From NCBI RefSeq assembly GCF_007000325.2, contig NZ_CP117267.1:2867001-2931000 (forward strand): DNA of 64,000 bases. The letters run 5' to 3'. Positions 45,028 to 53,620 of this stretch are shown here, one piece after another. This DNA comes from Rhizobium rhododendri. Lineage in GTDB: Bacteria; Pseudomonadota; Alphaproteobacteria; Rhizobiales; Rhizobiaceae. The stretch's first letter is position 1. Every line of letters starts with the position of its first letter. The notes beneath the pieces were generated by a model. That model worked only from the letters and a program-made list of their open reading frames with translations. It made no database searches and was not told the DNA's origin. A program made the translations under genes and the position numbers.

Positions 45028-45855
45028 ATGAAAACCAATTCCCTGCTGAAGGGTCTTCTCGGCGCTGCCTTCCTGCTAGGCGCGACGCTGTCGGCCCAGG
45101 CTGCTGATACGCTTGCCGCAGTCAAGGCTGCCGGCACCATGAAGGTCGGCACCGAAACCGCCTTCGCACCCTTCGACTTCATCGATGCCGGCGAGCATGT
45201 CGGCCTCAACGTCGATCTCTTCGCCGAAATCGGCAAGGAACTCGGCGTCAAGATCGAATGGGTCACACTTCCCTGGGACGGCGTCTTCCCGGCCCTTGAA
45301 GCTGGTAAATTCGACGTCGTTGCCGGCCCGGCTACCATCACCAAGAAGCGTCTGGAGCATTACCGCTTCACGCCGCCGATCGCCGAGGCGAGCATCGCCA
45401 TCCTGAAGAAGTCCGGTGACAAGAAGATCGTGAAGCCGGAAGACATTGCCGGCACCAAGATCGGCGTCGGCAAGGCGACTTCGCAGCTCGACCAGCTGAA
45501 GGAATATTCGGCTACCCTGCCCAAGCCTGTCGACGTGCACGAATATGTCTCGTTCAACGATGCCTATGCCGACCTCGCCGCAGGCCGCGTCGAAGGCGTT
45601 GCAAACTCGCTGCCGAACATTGCTTTTGTTGCCAAGCAGCGTGAAGGCGTATTCGAAGTCGTCACGCCGACATTCGGCAAGAAGTCCTATTTCGGCTTCA
45701 TCGGCCTGAAGGATGCCGATCACGCGCCTCTGATGGACGCGATCGATGCAGCTCTTTTGAAGATCAAGGCTGATGGTCGCATGGCCACGTTGCAGAAGAA
45801 GTGGTTCGGCGCCAGCTTCGACACCCCGGATGCCGTCAAGGACCCGGCATTCTGA
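45028..45855 (+). CDS. Amino acid ABC transporter, substrate-binding protein
   Basis: A 275-residue periplasmic protein with a signal peptide (cleavage after SAQA-AD, about 26) and the SBP family 3 fold: GTMKVGTETAFAPFDFID, VGLNVDLFAEIGKELGVKIEWV, FDVVAGPATITKKRLEHYRFTPP. Family 3 proteins bind polar amino acids and some opines. GGAGAGAG lies just before the ATG at 45028. It opens the importer operon; a hairpin separates it from the permease genes, allowing higher expression of the binding protein. Confidence 0.92.
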   Translation: MKTNSLLKGLLGAAFLLGATLSAQAADTLAAVKAAGTMKVGTETAFAPFDFIDAGEHVGLNVDLFAEIGKELGVKIEWVTLPWDGVFPALEAGKFDVVAGPATITKKRLEHYRFTPPIAEASIAILKKSGDKKIVKPEDIAGTKIGVGKATSQLDQLKEYSATLPKPVDVHEYVSFNDAYADLAAGRVEGVANSLPNIAFVAKQREGVFEVVTPTFGKKSYFGFIGLKDADHAPLMDAIDAALLKIKADGRMATLQKKWFGASFDTPDAVKDPAF

Positions 45856-45878
45856 TCTGCTCGTCTTTCTGACTGATT

Positions 45879-45903
45879 GCGCCCCGGCTTATCCCCGGGG
45901 TGC
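45879..45903 (+). terminator. Intercistronic hairpin after the binding-protein gene
   Basis: GCGCCCCGG (45879-45887) pairs with CCGGGGTGC (45895-45903), nine pairs with one G-U, loop of 7. No T run follows, so it is more likely an mRNA-stabilising or attenuating hairpin than a full terminator. Confidence 0.6.
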
Positions 45904-45955
45904 GATCCGAGACAGGATCGGGTCTCACTGACTGCCAGGCGAGCGAATTCGAGAC

Positions 45956-46597
45956 ATGTCCTACAAACTCTTCGAACTGCTTTTGCAAGCATCGATCTAC
46001 ACGATCACCATCAGCGTCGCGTCGATCCTGATCGGCTTCACGCTAGCCTTGCTGATCTCGGCGATGACGCTGTCGGGCCAGCGGCTGTTCATCTGGCCAG
46101 CCCGAATTTTCATCAGCTTCTTTCGCGGCGTGCCTCTGCTGGTGCAATTGCTGCTGATCTACAATCTGCTGCCGGCCATTGGCGTGAACGTGCCGAGCAT
46201 TGTCGCAGCCATCATCGGCATGTCGCTGTCGACGGCCGCCTATCAGGCAGAAAACCTGCGCGGCGGCTTTGCCAGCGTGCCGCGCGGCCTGATAGAATGC
46301 GCCGAAATGGTCGGCCTGACGCCGGCCCAGATCTTTCGCCGCATCAAGGCGCCAATCGCCATGCGGCTGACCTTTCCCGCCCTCGTCAACGAGGCGATCC
46401 TGCTGCTCAAGGCCTCGTCGCTGGTATCCGTCGTCGGCATCATCGAATTGACCCGCATGGCTCAGGACCTGTCGGCCAGCACTTTCCAGCCGCTGCAGAT
46501 CTTCGCCTCGGCCGGCCTCATCTACCTGATAATCAACTGGATCGTGGCGCTTGCAGGCGGCATGATCGAGCGCGCGTTGCCGGGAGCGCCGCGATGA
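45956..46597 (+). CDS. Amino acid ABC transporter permease (first)
   Basis: A 213-residue HisM/HisQ-type permease with about five helices. The EAA loop is recognisable as STAAYQAENLRGGFASVPRGLIECAEMVGLTPAQIFRRIKAP (residues about 93-135), the contact site for the ATPase. It overlaps the next permease by 4 bases (ATGA at 46594-46597). Confidence 0.92.
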   Translation: MSYKLFELLLQASIYTITISVASILIGFTLALLISAMTLSGQRLFIWPARIFISFFRGVPLLVQLLLIYNLLPAIGVNVPSIVAAIIGMSLSTAAYQAENLRGGFASVPRGLIECAEMVGLTPAQIFRRIKAPIAMRLTFPALVNEAILLLKASSLVSVVGIIELTRMAQDLSASTFQPLQIFASAGLIYLIINWIVALAGGMIERALPGAPR

Positions 46598-47262
46598 CCT
46601 TCGACATCCATGTCATCATCGACCAGTGGCCGGCGATCGTCAGCGGCGGCCTGGTCACCATCCTCATCTGGATACTCGGCACCGTTGCGGCCGCCTTCCT
46701 CGGCTTCCTCGTTGCCGTCGCCCGCCGCTACGGCGGCCCCGTGGTCGATGCGATCTTCGGCCTGCTGGTTGCTATATTGCGCGGCACGCCTTTCCTCATC
46801 CAGATCTTCCTGGTCTACTATGGCGGCCCCTTCATCGGCCTGTCGCTCGATCCGATCCCGGCCGGCCTGATGGGTCTGTCGATCTACGGGGCGGCCTATT
46901 ACAGCGAAATCTTCCGCTCCGGCTTTGCGGCCGTGCCTCCCGGCCATATCGAAGCCGGCGAATGCGTCGGCATGAGCCAGGGCCAGATCATCCGACGCAT
47001 CCTGCTGCCGGAAATGATCATGCTGGTGCTGCCGCCTTCGCTGAACATGACCATCATCCTGATGAAGGAAACGGCGGTGCTGTCGATCATCACGGTGCCC
47101 GAACTGACGGCCACGCTGAGTGCCATAGGCTCGCAGCAATATGCCTTTGTCGAAGCGCTCTTCGTGCTCGCCGTCTTCTATTGGGTCCTGGTCGAAGCCA
47201 CCGGCTGGCTCGGCCATCTCGCCGAAACGAAACTCACCAGATTCAGGTTTTTCAACGCATGA
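46594..47262 (+). CDS. Amino acid ABC transporter permease (second)
   Basis: A 222-residue partner permease of the same family: SIYGAAYYSEIFRSGFAAVPPGHIEAGECVGMSQGQIIRRILLP holds the EAA loop (about 90-135). With the preceding gene it would form a heterodimeric channel. The ATG at 46594 overlaps the first permease, and its stop overlaps the ATPase start by 4 bases, so the three are translationally coupled. Confidence 0.92.
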   Translation: MTFDIHVIIDQWPAIVSGGLVTILIWILGTVAAAFLGFLVAVARRYGGPVVDAIFGLLVAILRGTPFLIQIFLVYYGGPFIGLSLDPIPAGLMGLSIYGAAYYSEIFRSGFAAVPPGHIEAGECVGMSQGQIIRRILLPEMIMLVLPPSLNMTIILMKETAVLSIITVPELTATLSAIGSQQYAFVEALFVLAVFYWVLVEATGWLGHLAETKLTRFRFFNA

Positions 47263-48050
47263 GTATCCCGGCAATCGCAGTCAAGAACCTGGTCAAGAAG
47301 TTCGGCGACACGACCGTACTGCACGGCATCGATCTGGAAATCCCTCAAGGACAGGTCTCCTGCCTGATCGGCCCCTCCGGCTCCGGCAAGAGCACGCTGT
47401 TGCGCTGCATGGCCTTTCTCGAGGAAGCGACAAAGGGCACCATCACCATCGATGGCGAAGTGCTCGGCTTTACGGAGAATGCCCAAGGGGTGCGGGAACG
47501 CCTGTCGGCCGCGACCAACCGGGCTATCCGCGGCCGTATCGGTATGGTCTTCCAGCAATTCAATCTCTGGCCGCACATGACGGCACTCGGCAACGTCAGC
47601 GAAGCGCTGAAGACGGTGCACAAGATGAGCCGCAAGGATGCCGAAGACAGCGCCATGGCACAACTGGTCAAGGTCGGGCTCGAAAACCGGGCCGGGCATT
47701 ATCCGTCACAGCTGTCCGGCGGCCAGCAGCAGCGCGTGGCAATTGCCCGGGCGCTGGCCCTGAAACCGAAGATCATGCTGTTCGACGAGCCAACCTCGTC
47801 GCTCGACCCGGAACTGACCGGCGAAGTGCTGAACGTAATGCGCGACCTCGCGTCTGAGGGCATGACGATGGTCGTGGTTTCCCACGAGATCGGCTTTGCC
47901 GCCACCGTCGGCCAGCAGATGACATTCCTCGACCATGGCAAGATATTGTTCAGCGGCACGCCGCAAGAGGTCTTTGCCAAGCCCCGCCACCCCCGCCTGG
48001 AGCAATTCCTCGACACCTACCTCGATCGCGGCGCCTCGACGCTGCTTTAG
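47259..48050 (+). CDS. Amino acid ABC transporter, ATP-binding protein
   Basis: A 263-residue GlnQ/HisP-type ATPase. Walker A GPSGSGKST (about 38-46), Q-loop GMVFQQFNLWPHM, signature LSGGQQQR, Walker B IMLFDEPTSSLDPE and switch VVSHE are all intact. It energises the importer made with the upstream binding protein and two permeases. It starts inside the end of the second permease (ATGA). Confidence 0.94.
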   Translation: MSIPAIAVKNLVKKFGDTTVLHGIDLEIPQGQVSCLIGPSGSGKSTLLRCMAFLEEATKGTITIDGEVLGFTENAQGVRERLSAATNRAIRGRIGMVFQQFNLWPHMTALGNVSEALKTVHKMSRKDAEDSAMAQLVKVGLENRAGHYPSQLSGGQQQRVAIARALALKPKIMLFDEPTSSLDPELTGEVLNVMRDLASEGMTMVVVSHEIGFAATVGQQMTFLDHGKILFSGTPQEVFAKPRHPRLEQFLDTYLDRGASTLL

Positions 48051-48142
48051 GCGGCATTCCAGCATTCTGACTGTCCTGCGCCCCGGACTATGCCTATAAG
48101 TTTTCGACCGGACGGAGATCGAAATACTTCAGGGGTAATTTC

Positions 48143-49030
48143 ATGCTGCAGAAACTGCTCGACGGTGGACCGATGACGCGGACGGTCTCGCTGCCTCGGG
48201 GACGGCACAGGCTGCATGCCATGCCGACCAGCGCCGGCTATGAGATCCGCCAGAACGAGACTTACGACTGGGATGGCCGCAAGCGCGGGCAGACACCGTT
48301 TACAGTACTGCAGCACACCGTCAGCGGCGAAGGGCGTTTGCGCTACGAAAACCGCAATTATCGTCTGGGTTCGGGCGATACGCTGCTGGTCATGGTGCCT
48401 CACAACCATCGCTACTGGCTGGAGAAGAACAGCCGCTGGGAGTATTTCTGGATCTCGATGAACGGCGAGGAAGCGCTGCGCATCCACCAGCTGATTCTGG
48501 CGGCGGCCGGCCCGCTGCTGAAGCTGCCGCAAGGGACTATCGACCAGCTGGCGGATTGCAGCCTGCAGCTGATCCACGGCGCCAAGAGCCCCGCCCAAGC
48601 CTCCGCCGTCGCCTATAGCGCCGCTATGGCACTCTACGACGGGGTGTTCGGGTCACACGCCTTCATGCAGACCCAGAGCGCGATGCAGGCAGTTGTCGAT
48701 CACATCAACGCCAATCTCGACAAGCCGCTGCCCGTCGAGGAACTGGCGGAAGTAAGCGGCCTCAGCCGGGCGCATTTTTCGCGGGTTTTTGCCGAGAGCG
48801 AGGGCCTGCCGCCGGCAGAATTCGTCCTGCAGCAACGCATGCAGAGGGCTGCCGTTCTGCTGACAAAGGCAGCCTTCCTGCCGGTCAAGGAAGTGGCGAT
48901 CATGTCGGGCTTCGACGACGCCAACTATTTTTCAAAGGCGTTCAGGCGGGTCTATGGCCTCAACCCGACAGAGTTTCGCACCACCGGCATGTACGCATCA
49001 CTGCGCAACGTTCCGGCGACCAACCGCTGA
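48143..49030 (+). CDS. AraC family transcriptional regulator
   Basis: A 295-residue regulator with an N-terminal cupin-like ligand domain (about 20-130, GEGRLRYENRNYRLGSGDTLLVMVPHNHRYWL) and a C-terminal double helix-turn-helix (about 190-285: VEELAEVSGLSRAHFSRVFAESEG; VKEVAIMSGFDDANYFSKAFRRVYG). It follows the importer by 92 bases on the same strand and may sense the imported compound or a sugar; target unknown. AGGGG precedes the ATG at 48143; ATG 48173 is an alternative. Confidence 0.88.
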   Translation: MLQKLLDGGPMTRTVSLPRGRHRLHAMPTSAGYEIRQNETYDWDGRKRGQTPFTVLQHTVSGEGRLRYENRNYRLGSGDTLLVMVPHNHRYWLEKNSRWEYFWISMNGEEALRIHQLILAAAGPLLKLPQGTIDQLADCSLQLIHGAKSPAQASAVAYSAAMALYDGVFGSHAFMQTQSAMQAVVDHINANLDKPLPVEELAEVSGLSRAHFSRVFAESEGLPPAEFVLQQRMQRAAVLLTKAAFLPVKEVAIMSGFDDANYFSKAFRRVYGLNPTEFRTTGMYASLRNVPATNR

Positions 49031-49044
49031 AACTGGCTCGGAGG

Positions 49045-49311
49045 TCACGTAATGGCAATGTGATTGGTGACGGAGGCAACCCCGGGCACAGCCCGCGCGA
49101 CTTCGGCAGCACGCTCGACTTCGTCGGCGGTTGCGACAGCGCCCCGAAGAACGATCGCATCGCCCTCGGCAGTCACAATCACATCGGAAGCGCTGATGCC
49201 GCCGGAGACCGCGAGTGCCTCTGCCACGCGCACCTCAAGTGTCGCATGATTTGGGTTTTCGACTTCGATTTCAGGCTCTTCGCCGTTAAATGTTGCGGGT
49301 TTCAGCACCAT
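49045..49311 (-). CDS. Single BON domain protein
   Basis: An 88-residue protein nearly filled by one BON domain: HATLEVRVAEALAVSGGISASDVIVTAEGDAIVLRGAV and AEVARAVPGVASVTNHIAIT. It has no signal peptide, so it is likely cytoplasmic or membrane-associated, unlike OsmY. The ATG at 49311 has AAGGAG 8 bases upstream; the open frame continues to 49371. It is convergent with the AraC gene. Confidence 0.8.
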   Translation of the reverse strand: MVLKPATFNGEEPEIEVENPNHATLEVRVAEALAVSGGISASDVIVTAEGDAIVLRGAVATADEVERAAEVARAVPGVASVTNHIAIT

Positions 49312-49389
49312 GACTGCATCTCCTTGTGTTTCAGGAGATAAAACGCCGATACCGGCCATAGGTTCAGACACGCCGATGCGCCGATGCCA

Positions 49390-50049
49390 TTACCACTTGA
49401 TCCGGTAGTTCATGCGCAGATCGCCCGCCCGTGTCGCGGAAAGCGGATCGGCAACGGACGCGGTGAAGCGAAGATGCGGTGCAAGCGGCTGGTTGAGTGC
49501 CAGCGTGCCCGTGATGTCTCCGGTAGCCGAGGTCACCGTACCGCTCGCCGAAACCGCAGTGCCGGCCCAGGGATACGTCATTGTCAGCGCTTGCGTCGCA
49601 TCGATCGACGGCGACACACCTGAGGCAGCCGCGTAGTTGAGATTGAGCGAGTTCGATGCCTTCAGGTCGAGATTGCTGGAATAGATCCAGCTCCTGGATC
49701 GGCTCAGCGAAACACCACCGCTGCCACCGAGGGTGTCGATCCGGACGACGACGGCGCGATCTTCCGTCGTCCCCAGTCTTTGCCGGCTGTCAGCAACCTT
49801 GCCCCAGACGGTCGCCAGTTCGGAGCCGCTTAACAGCTGGCCGCCAGTCCCGGTGCTCAGCCCGAGGTCGGCGCCGGCGCTTGCATCGACAGCCAATGGC
49901 AGCTTCACCCCGACTGTGGTCTGATACACCCTCGGGGCCACCTTCACGGGAGCCCAGATCAACGCGCCGTCGGCCTTTGCCGGCAGAGCAATCGTCATTG
50001 TGCCGAGCACGACGCAAACGGGCGCCATGCGGAACAGCATTTTTGCCAT
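49390..50049 (-). CDS. Exported beta-rich protein, unrecognised
   Basis: A 219-residue protein with a signal peptide (MAKMLFRMAPVCVVLGTMTI start, cleavage near AKADG, about 27) and a mature part rich in Ser/Thr/Gly/Ala with alternating hydrophobic strands (SWIYSSNLDLKASNSLNLNYAA, LTMTYPWAGTAVSASGTV, LRFTASVADPLS, DLRMNYRIKW). The C-terminal aromatic Trp and strand pattern would suit an outer-membrane barrel or surface protein. I know no family for it. The BON gene lies 79 bases downstream on the same strand. Confidence 0.65.
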   Translation of the reverse strand: MAKMLFRMAPVCVVLGTMTIALPAKADGALIWAPVKVAPRVYQTTVGVKLPLAVDASAGADLGLSTGTGGQLLSGSELATVWGKVADSRQRLGTTEDRAVVVRIDTLGGSGGVSLSRSRSWIYSSNLDLKASNSLNLNYAAASGVSPSIDATQALTMTYPWAGTAVSASGTVTSATGDITGTLALNQPLAPHLRFTASVADPLSATRAGDLRMNYRIKW

Positions 50050-50377
50050 GGATCATCTCCAGGGTTGGTATCGAGACAGACGGACATTGTCCGCAACGGG
50101 GGCAACCGAACACCGCACGATAGAAACGGTTCGGGTACCTCTTGCTAACAGGGCCAGGGCCCGGACGATGGGATCGTCACCAGCGCAGCGCATCTTATCG
50201 ATGAAAAGAGTAAATGCCGCGTTGTTATGGTTCAATGATCCCATCCGTACCTATGCTTGTAAACCCCCGTCCTTCAGAATTATGCTGCAACGCACACTTG
50301 CCGCCCCGAACCTTCCGCGCTAGAGCCTGCGAGAGCAGGGATGACACCGAGTTGCCAAAGATGCAGATACGCGAACC
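50050..50377. other. Intergenic region between the exported protein gene and dxr
   Basis: About 330 bases between divergent starts. It should carry promoters for both genes. A GGGCCAGGGCCC near-palindrome (around 50151) is visible. I find no convincing small gene, terminator or known riboswitch; open frames crossing it lack ribosome sites. Confidence 0.5.
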
Positions 50378-51553
50378 ATGACATTGGATAAGCAGGCGCC
50401 GCGTCGGCTGACGATCATGGGCTCGACCGGCTCCATCGGCCGGAACACGCTGGACGTGATCGGCCATCTCGGCGGACGCGATGCGTTCGAGGTCAAGGCC
50501 CTGACGGGAAACGGCAATATCGCACTGCTGGCAGAGCAGGCGAAGGCCGTTGGCGCCACTCTTGCGGTCACGGCCGACGACAGGAACTACAGCCTCCTGA
50601 AAGACGCCCTTGTCGGATCGGGGATATCGGTGGCCGCCGGTCGCAGCGGCCTCGAGGAGGCTGCCGACATGGAATCCGATTGGGTCATGGCGGCCATCGT
50701 CGGCACAGCTGGTCTGGCACCCACCCTTGCGGCTGCCCGCCGCGGTGCCGATATCGCCCTTGCCAACAAGGAATGCCTGGTCTCCGCCGGCGATCTTTTC
50801 GTCACCGCAGTCAGGCAGGGCGGCGGACGGCTGCTGCCGGTCGACAGCGAACACAATGCCATCTTCCAGGTGCTGGAGGAAAGCCAGCGCCACGCCGTCG
50901 AACGCGTCATCATCACCGCTTCGGGCGGCCCCTTCCGGACCTTTACGCTCGAGCAGATGGCCGATGTTACCGTCGAGACGGCGCGCGCCCATCCGAACTG
51001 GTCGATGGGTCTGAAAATCTCGATCGACAGCGCCTCGATGTTCAACAAGGCGTTGGAAATGATCGAAGCGCGGCATCTGTTCGGCCTCACCCCGGATCAG
51101 ATCGAGGTCGTCGTCCACCCGCAGTCGGTGGTCCATTCCATGGTTGGCTATTCCGACGGTTCGGTGCTGGCCCAGCTTGGCGCGCCCGATATGCGGACCG
51201 CTATCGGCTACGCCCTGTCCTATCCGCGCCGGGCACATCTGCCGGTGGAGCGGCTGGATTTCACAAAGCTGGCACGCCTCGACTTCGAGACGCCGGATGA
51301 CGTCCGGTTTCCGGCCATCCGCCTTGCCCGACTGGCGATGACCCGCGGTGGCGTCCAGGGAGCGGTCCTGAACGGCGCGAAGGAAATTGCGCTTGACGCC
51401 TTCATCGCCGGCCGCACCGGCTTTCTGACAATGGCAAAGGTCGCGGAAGACGTGATGGACCGCCTCGCCCATCTGCCGGCCGCGTCGAGCATGGACGACG
51501 TATTCGCCGCAGACGAAGAAGCCCGGCGACTGGCGACCGGGCTTCTGAACTAA
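50378..51553 (+). CDS. dxr: 1-deoxy-D-xylulose-5-phosphate reductoisomerase
   Basis: Second step of the MEP isoprenoid pathway: DXP to MEP with NADPH. It has 391 residues. NADPH loop GSTGSIG is at 15-21, then ALANKECLVSAG, VDSEHNAIFQ (metal-binding Asp/Glu), SGGPFRTF, HPNWSMGLKISIDSASMFNKALEMIEA-type active-site segment, and HPQSVVHSMV. It is monocistronic here and convergent with hemA (22-base gap). Confidence 0.95.
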   Translation: MTLDKQAPRRLTIMGSTGSIGRNTLDVIGHLGGRDAFEVKALTGNGNIALLAEQAKAVGATLAVTADDRNYSLLKDALVGSGISVAAGRSGLEEAADMESDWVMAAIVGTAGLAPTLAAARRGADIALANKECLVSAGDLFVTAVRQGGGRLLPVDSEHNAIFQVLEESQRHAVERVIITASGGPFRTFTLEQMADVTVETARAHPNWSMGLKISIDSASMFNKALEMIEARHLFGLTPDQIEVVVHPQSVVHSMVGYSDGSVLAQLGAPDMRTAIGYALSYPRRAHLPVERLDFTKLARLDFETPDDVRFPAIRLARLAMTRGGVQGAVLNGAKEIALDAFIAGRTGFLTMAKVAEDVMDRLAHLPAASSMDDVFAADEEARRLATGLLN

Positions 51554-51574
51554 ATCGGCGAATGGAGCGAACCG

Positions 51575-52789
51575 TCAGGCGACGGCGCGTGCGAGCGCGC
51601 AGCGTGCCCAGAGCGATTGCACAGCCTCGACCAGATGGGCGATATCCGCATCGCTGTGCAGCGGCGTCGGGGTAATGCGCAGGCGCTCGGTCTTCTTCGG
51701 CACGGTCGGATAGTTGATCGGCTGAACGTAGACATCGAAGCTGTCGAGCAGGATATCCGAGATCCATTTGCACTTGGCAGCATCGCCGACCATGATCGGG
51801 ACGATGTGGCTGGGGTTCGGCAAATGCGGAATACCGGCAGCATCCAGCATGCCGCGCAGCTTGCGGACCCGGTCCTGGTGGCGGGCGCGTTCGAAGCTGC
51901 TGGATTTCAGGTGCTGGATCGACGCAACAGCGCCAGCAGCAAGCGCCGGCGGGATCGACGTCGTGAAGATGAAGCCTGAGGCAAACGAGCGGATGAAGTC
52001 GCAGAGCGCTGTCGATGCGGCGATATACCCGCCCATCACGCCGAATGCCTTGCCGAGCGTTCCCTCGATGACCGTGATGCGATCCATCAGCCCTTCGCGC
52101 TCGGCGATGCCGCCGCCACGCGTACCGTACATGCCAACCGCGTGCACCTCGTCGAGATAGGTCATGGCGCCGTACTTGTCGGCGAGATCGCAGATTTCCT
52201 TGATCGGCGCGATATCGCCGTCCATCGAATAGACGGACTCGAAGGCGATCATCTTCGGCGCCTTGGGATCGGCAGCGGCGAGCTTGGCTTCCAGATCTTT
52301 CAGGTCGTTATGACGCCAGATCACCCTGTCGCACTTGGCATAGCGGATTCCCTCGATCATCGAGGCGTGGTTCAGCGAATCCGAAAAGATGATCATCCCC
52401 GGAATGCGCGAGCCGAGCGTGCCAAGCGCTGCCCAGTTCGAGACATAGCCCGAAGTAAAAACCAGAGCCGCTTCCTTGCCGTGCAGGTCAGCCAGTTCGC
52501 GCTCGAGAAGAACGTGGTAATGGGTCGTTCCAGAGATATTCCGGGTGCCTCCCGCACCCGCGCCACAGTGATCGATCGCCTCTTTCATCGCCGCGATTAC
52601 CTTGGGATGCTGCCCCATTCCAAGATAGTCGTTGGAACACCAGACAGTCACATCCTTCGGTCCGTCGGCTGTGTGGCGCGTCGCGCGCGGAAAATCACCG
52701 CGATGGCGCTCCAGGTCGGCAAAAACGCGATAGCGCCCTTCCTGATGCAGCCCGTCCAACTCGCCCTTAAAAAACGCTTCGAAATCCAT
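51575..52789 (-). CDS. hemA: 5-aminolevulinate synthase
   Basis: First haem/tetrapyrrole step in alphaproteobacteria (C4 or Shemin pathway): glycine plus succinyl-CoA to 5-aminolevulinate. It has 404 residues: [39 protein letters not shown], and the PLP lysine in [15 protein letters not shown] (about 248). The ATG at 52789 has GGAG 6 bases upstream. Its own strong promoter lies just ahead. It supplies the tetrapyrrole pathway that also leads to B12 (cobST in this window). Confidence 0.96.
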   Translation of the reverse strand: MDFEAFFKGELDGLHQEGRYRVFADLERHRGDFPRATRHTADGPKDVTVWCSNDYLGMGQHPKVIAAMKEAIDHCGAGAGGTRNISGTTHYHVLLERELADLHGKEAALVFTSGYVSNWAALGTLGSRIPGMIIFSDSLNHASMIEGIRYAKCDRVIWRHNDLKDLEAKLAAADPKAPKMIAFESVYSMDGDIAPIKEICDLADKYGAMTYLDEVHAVGMYGTRGGGIAEREGLMDRITVIEGTLGKAFGVMGGYIAASTALCDFIRSFASGFIFTTSIPPALAAGAVASIQHLKSSSFERARHQDRVRKLRGMLDAAGIPHLPNPSHIVPIMVGDAAKCKWISDILLDSFDVYVQPINYPTVPKKTERLRITPTPLHSDADIAHLVEAVQSLWARCALARAVA

Positions 52790-52813
52790 CATTTTCTCCA
52801 GTACCGTGACCGT

Positions 52814-52841
52814 GTTGTATGACTGCTGCACGGCACGTCAA
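52814..52841 (-). promoter_or_regulatory. hemA promoter
   Basis: On the minus strand TTGACG (52841-52836) and TACAAC (52819-52814) are 16 bases apart. Transcription would begin near 52807, leaving a very short leader of about 18 bases before the hemA ATG. Confidence 0.6.
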
Positions 52842-53161
52842 CCCTATCCCGTCCGACTGCGGCAAATGGCCGTAGTTTGGAATAGCTCAAAAGAGAAAAT
52901 AGCCCATCGGCGCGCTTTTGCAATTGATCCATGCCAATGCGCGATGGACTTTCACGATGAAACAATTGCCTGACCTTGCGTTTAGAGCAGAGATCCATGT
53001 CGGCAAGCAACATTCAGCAAAAAACCGCATAGGTCGGTAGACAATCATATTTAGCGCTATATTTTGGTGTTTACACCAGCATTAAGACGGTGCTGACACC
53101 GCGCGGACACAATGGGGACGGCCAGCCGCTTTGACGGCAAAGCCAACGTGGAGAGAGATTT
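52842..53161. other. Intergenic region between hemA and the glycine-zipper gene
   Basis: About 320 bases between two divergent genes, more AT-rich than its surroundings. A near-perfect palindrome TGGTGT-TT-ACACCA lies at 53065-53078, about 84 bases before the next gene, and could be an operator. A weak half FNR-like motif (TTGAT at 52924) is present but degenerate. No gene is seen. Confidence 0.45.
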
Positions 53162-53443
53162 ATGAAGAAAGTCCTAGCTTTCGTGCTGATCGGATTGTCG
53201 ATCGCAAGCTGCACACCGACCGAGCAGGGTGCGGGTATCGGCGCAGCGTCCGGCGCCCTGATCGGCGGTGCGGTCACCGGCAATTTTCGAGGCGCAGCCG
53301 TCGGCGGCGCTATCGGCGGGTTAACGGGTGCAGCGATCGGCAGCGTCGCCGAACAGCCCGGCCAGTGCTACTACCGAGACCGCTACGGCCGTCGCTATAT
53401 CGACGACTGCCCACGCGGCGGATACCGCAACGACGGCTACTAA
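53162..53443 (+). CDS. Glycine-zipper lipoprotein (YMGG-like)
   Basis: A 93-residue lipoprotein: lipobox LSIASC (Cys17), then a Gly/Ala zipper AGIGAASGALIGGAVTGN and FRGAAVGGAIGGLTGAAIGS (about 24-63), ending in a Tyr/Arg-rich tail with two Cys (QCYYRDRYGRRYIDDCPRGG). It resembles the rickettsial 17-kDa antigen/YMGG family that sits in the outer membrane. GGAGAGAG lies just before the ATG. Confidence 0.85.
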   Translation: MKKVLAFVLIGLSIASCTPTEQGAGIGAASGALIGGAVTGNFRGAAVGGAIGGLTGAAIGSVAEQPGQCYYRDRYGRRYIDDCPRGGYRNDGY

Positions 53444-53620
53444 GCCACATCGCCTCCAGCGCGCCCCGGACGAGGGTCCGGGACGTCTGCATCCCAGGGG
53501 CGCAGTCTCACGTATATTATTAAAATGCTACACATGGCGACTTTGAACCGCTATGGTGAGACGGCGTTAACGGTTTGGGACGCAAAGCTGGCTAAATTAC
53601 AAGTAATCGTAAAGCGCCGT

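Noticed and set aside
52924..52937. FNR-like motif TTGAT-CCAT-GCCAA upstream of hemA
   Set aside because: The second half matches only three of five bases and its centre lies about 123 bases before the predicted hemA transcript start, outside usual activator positions.
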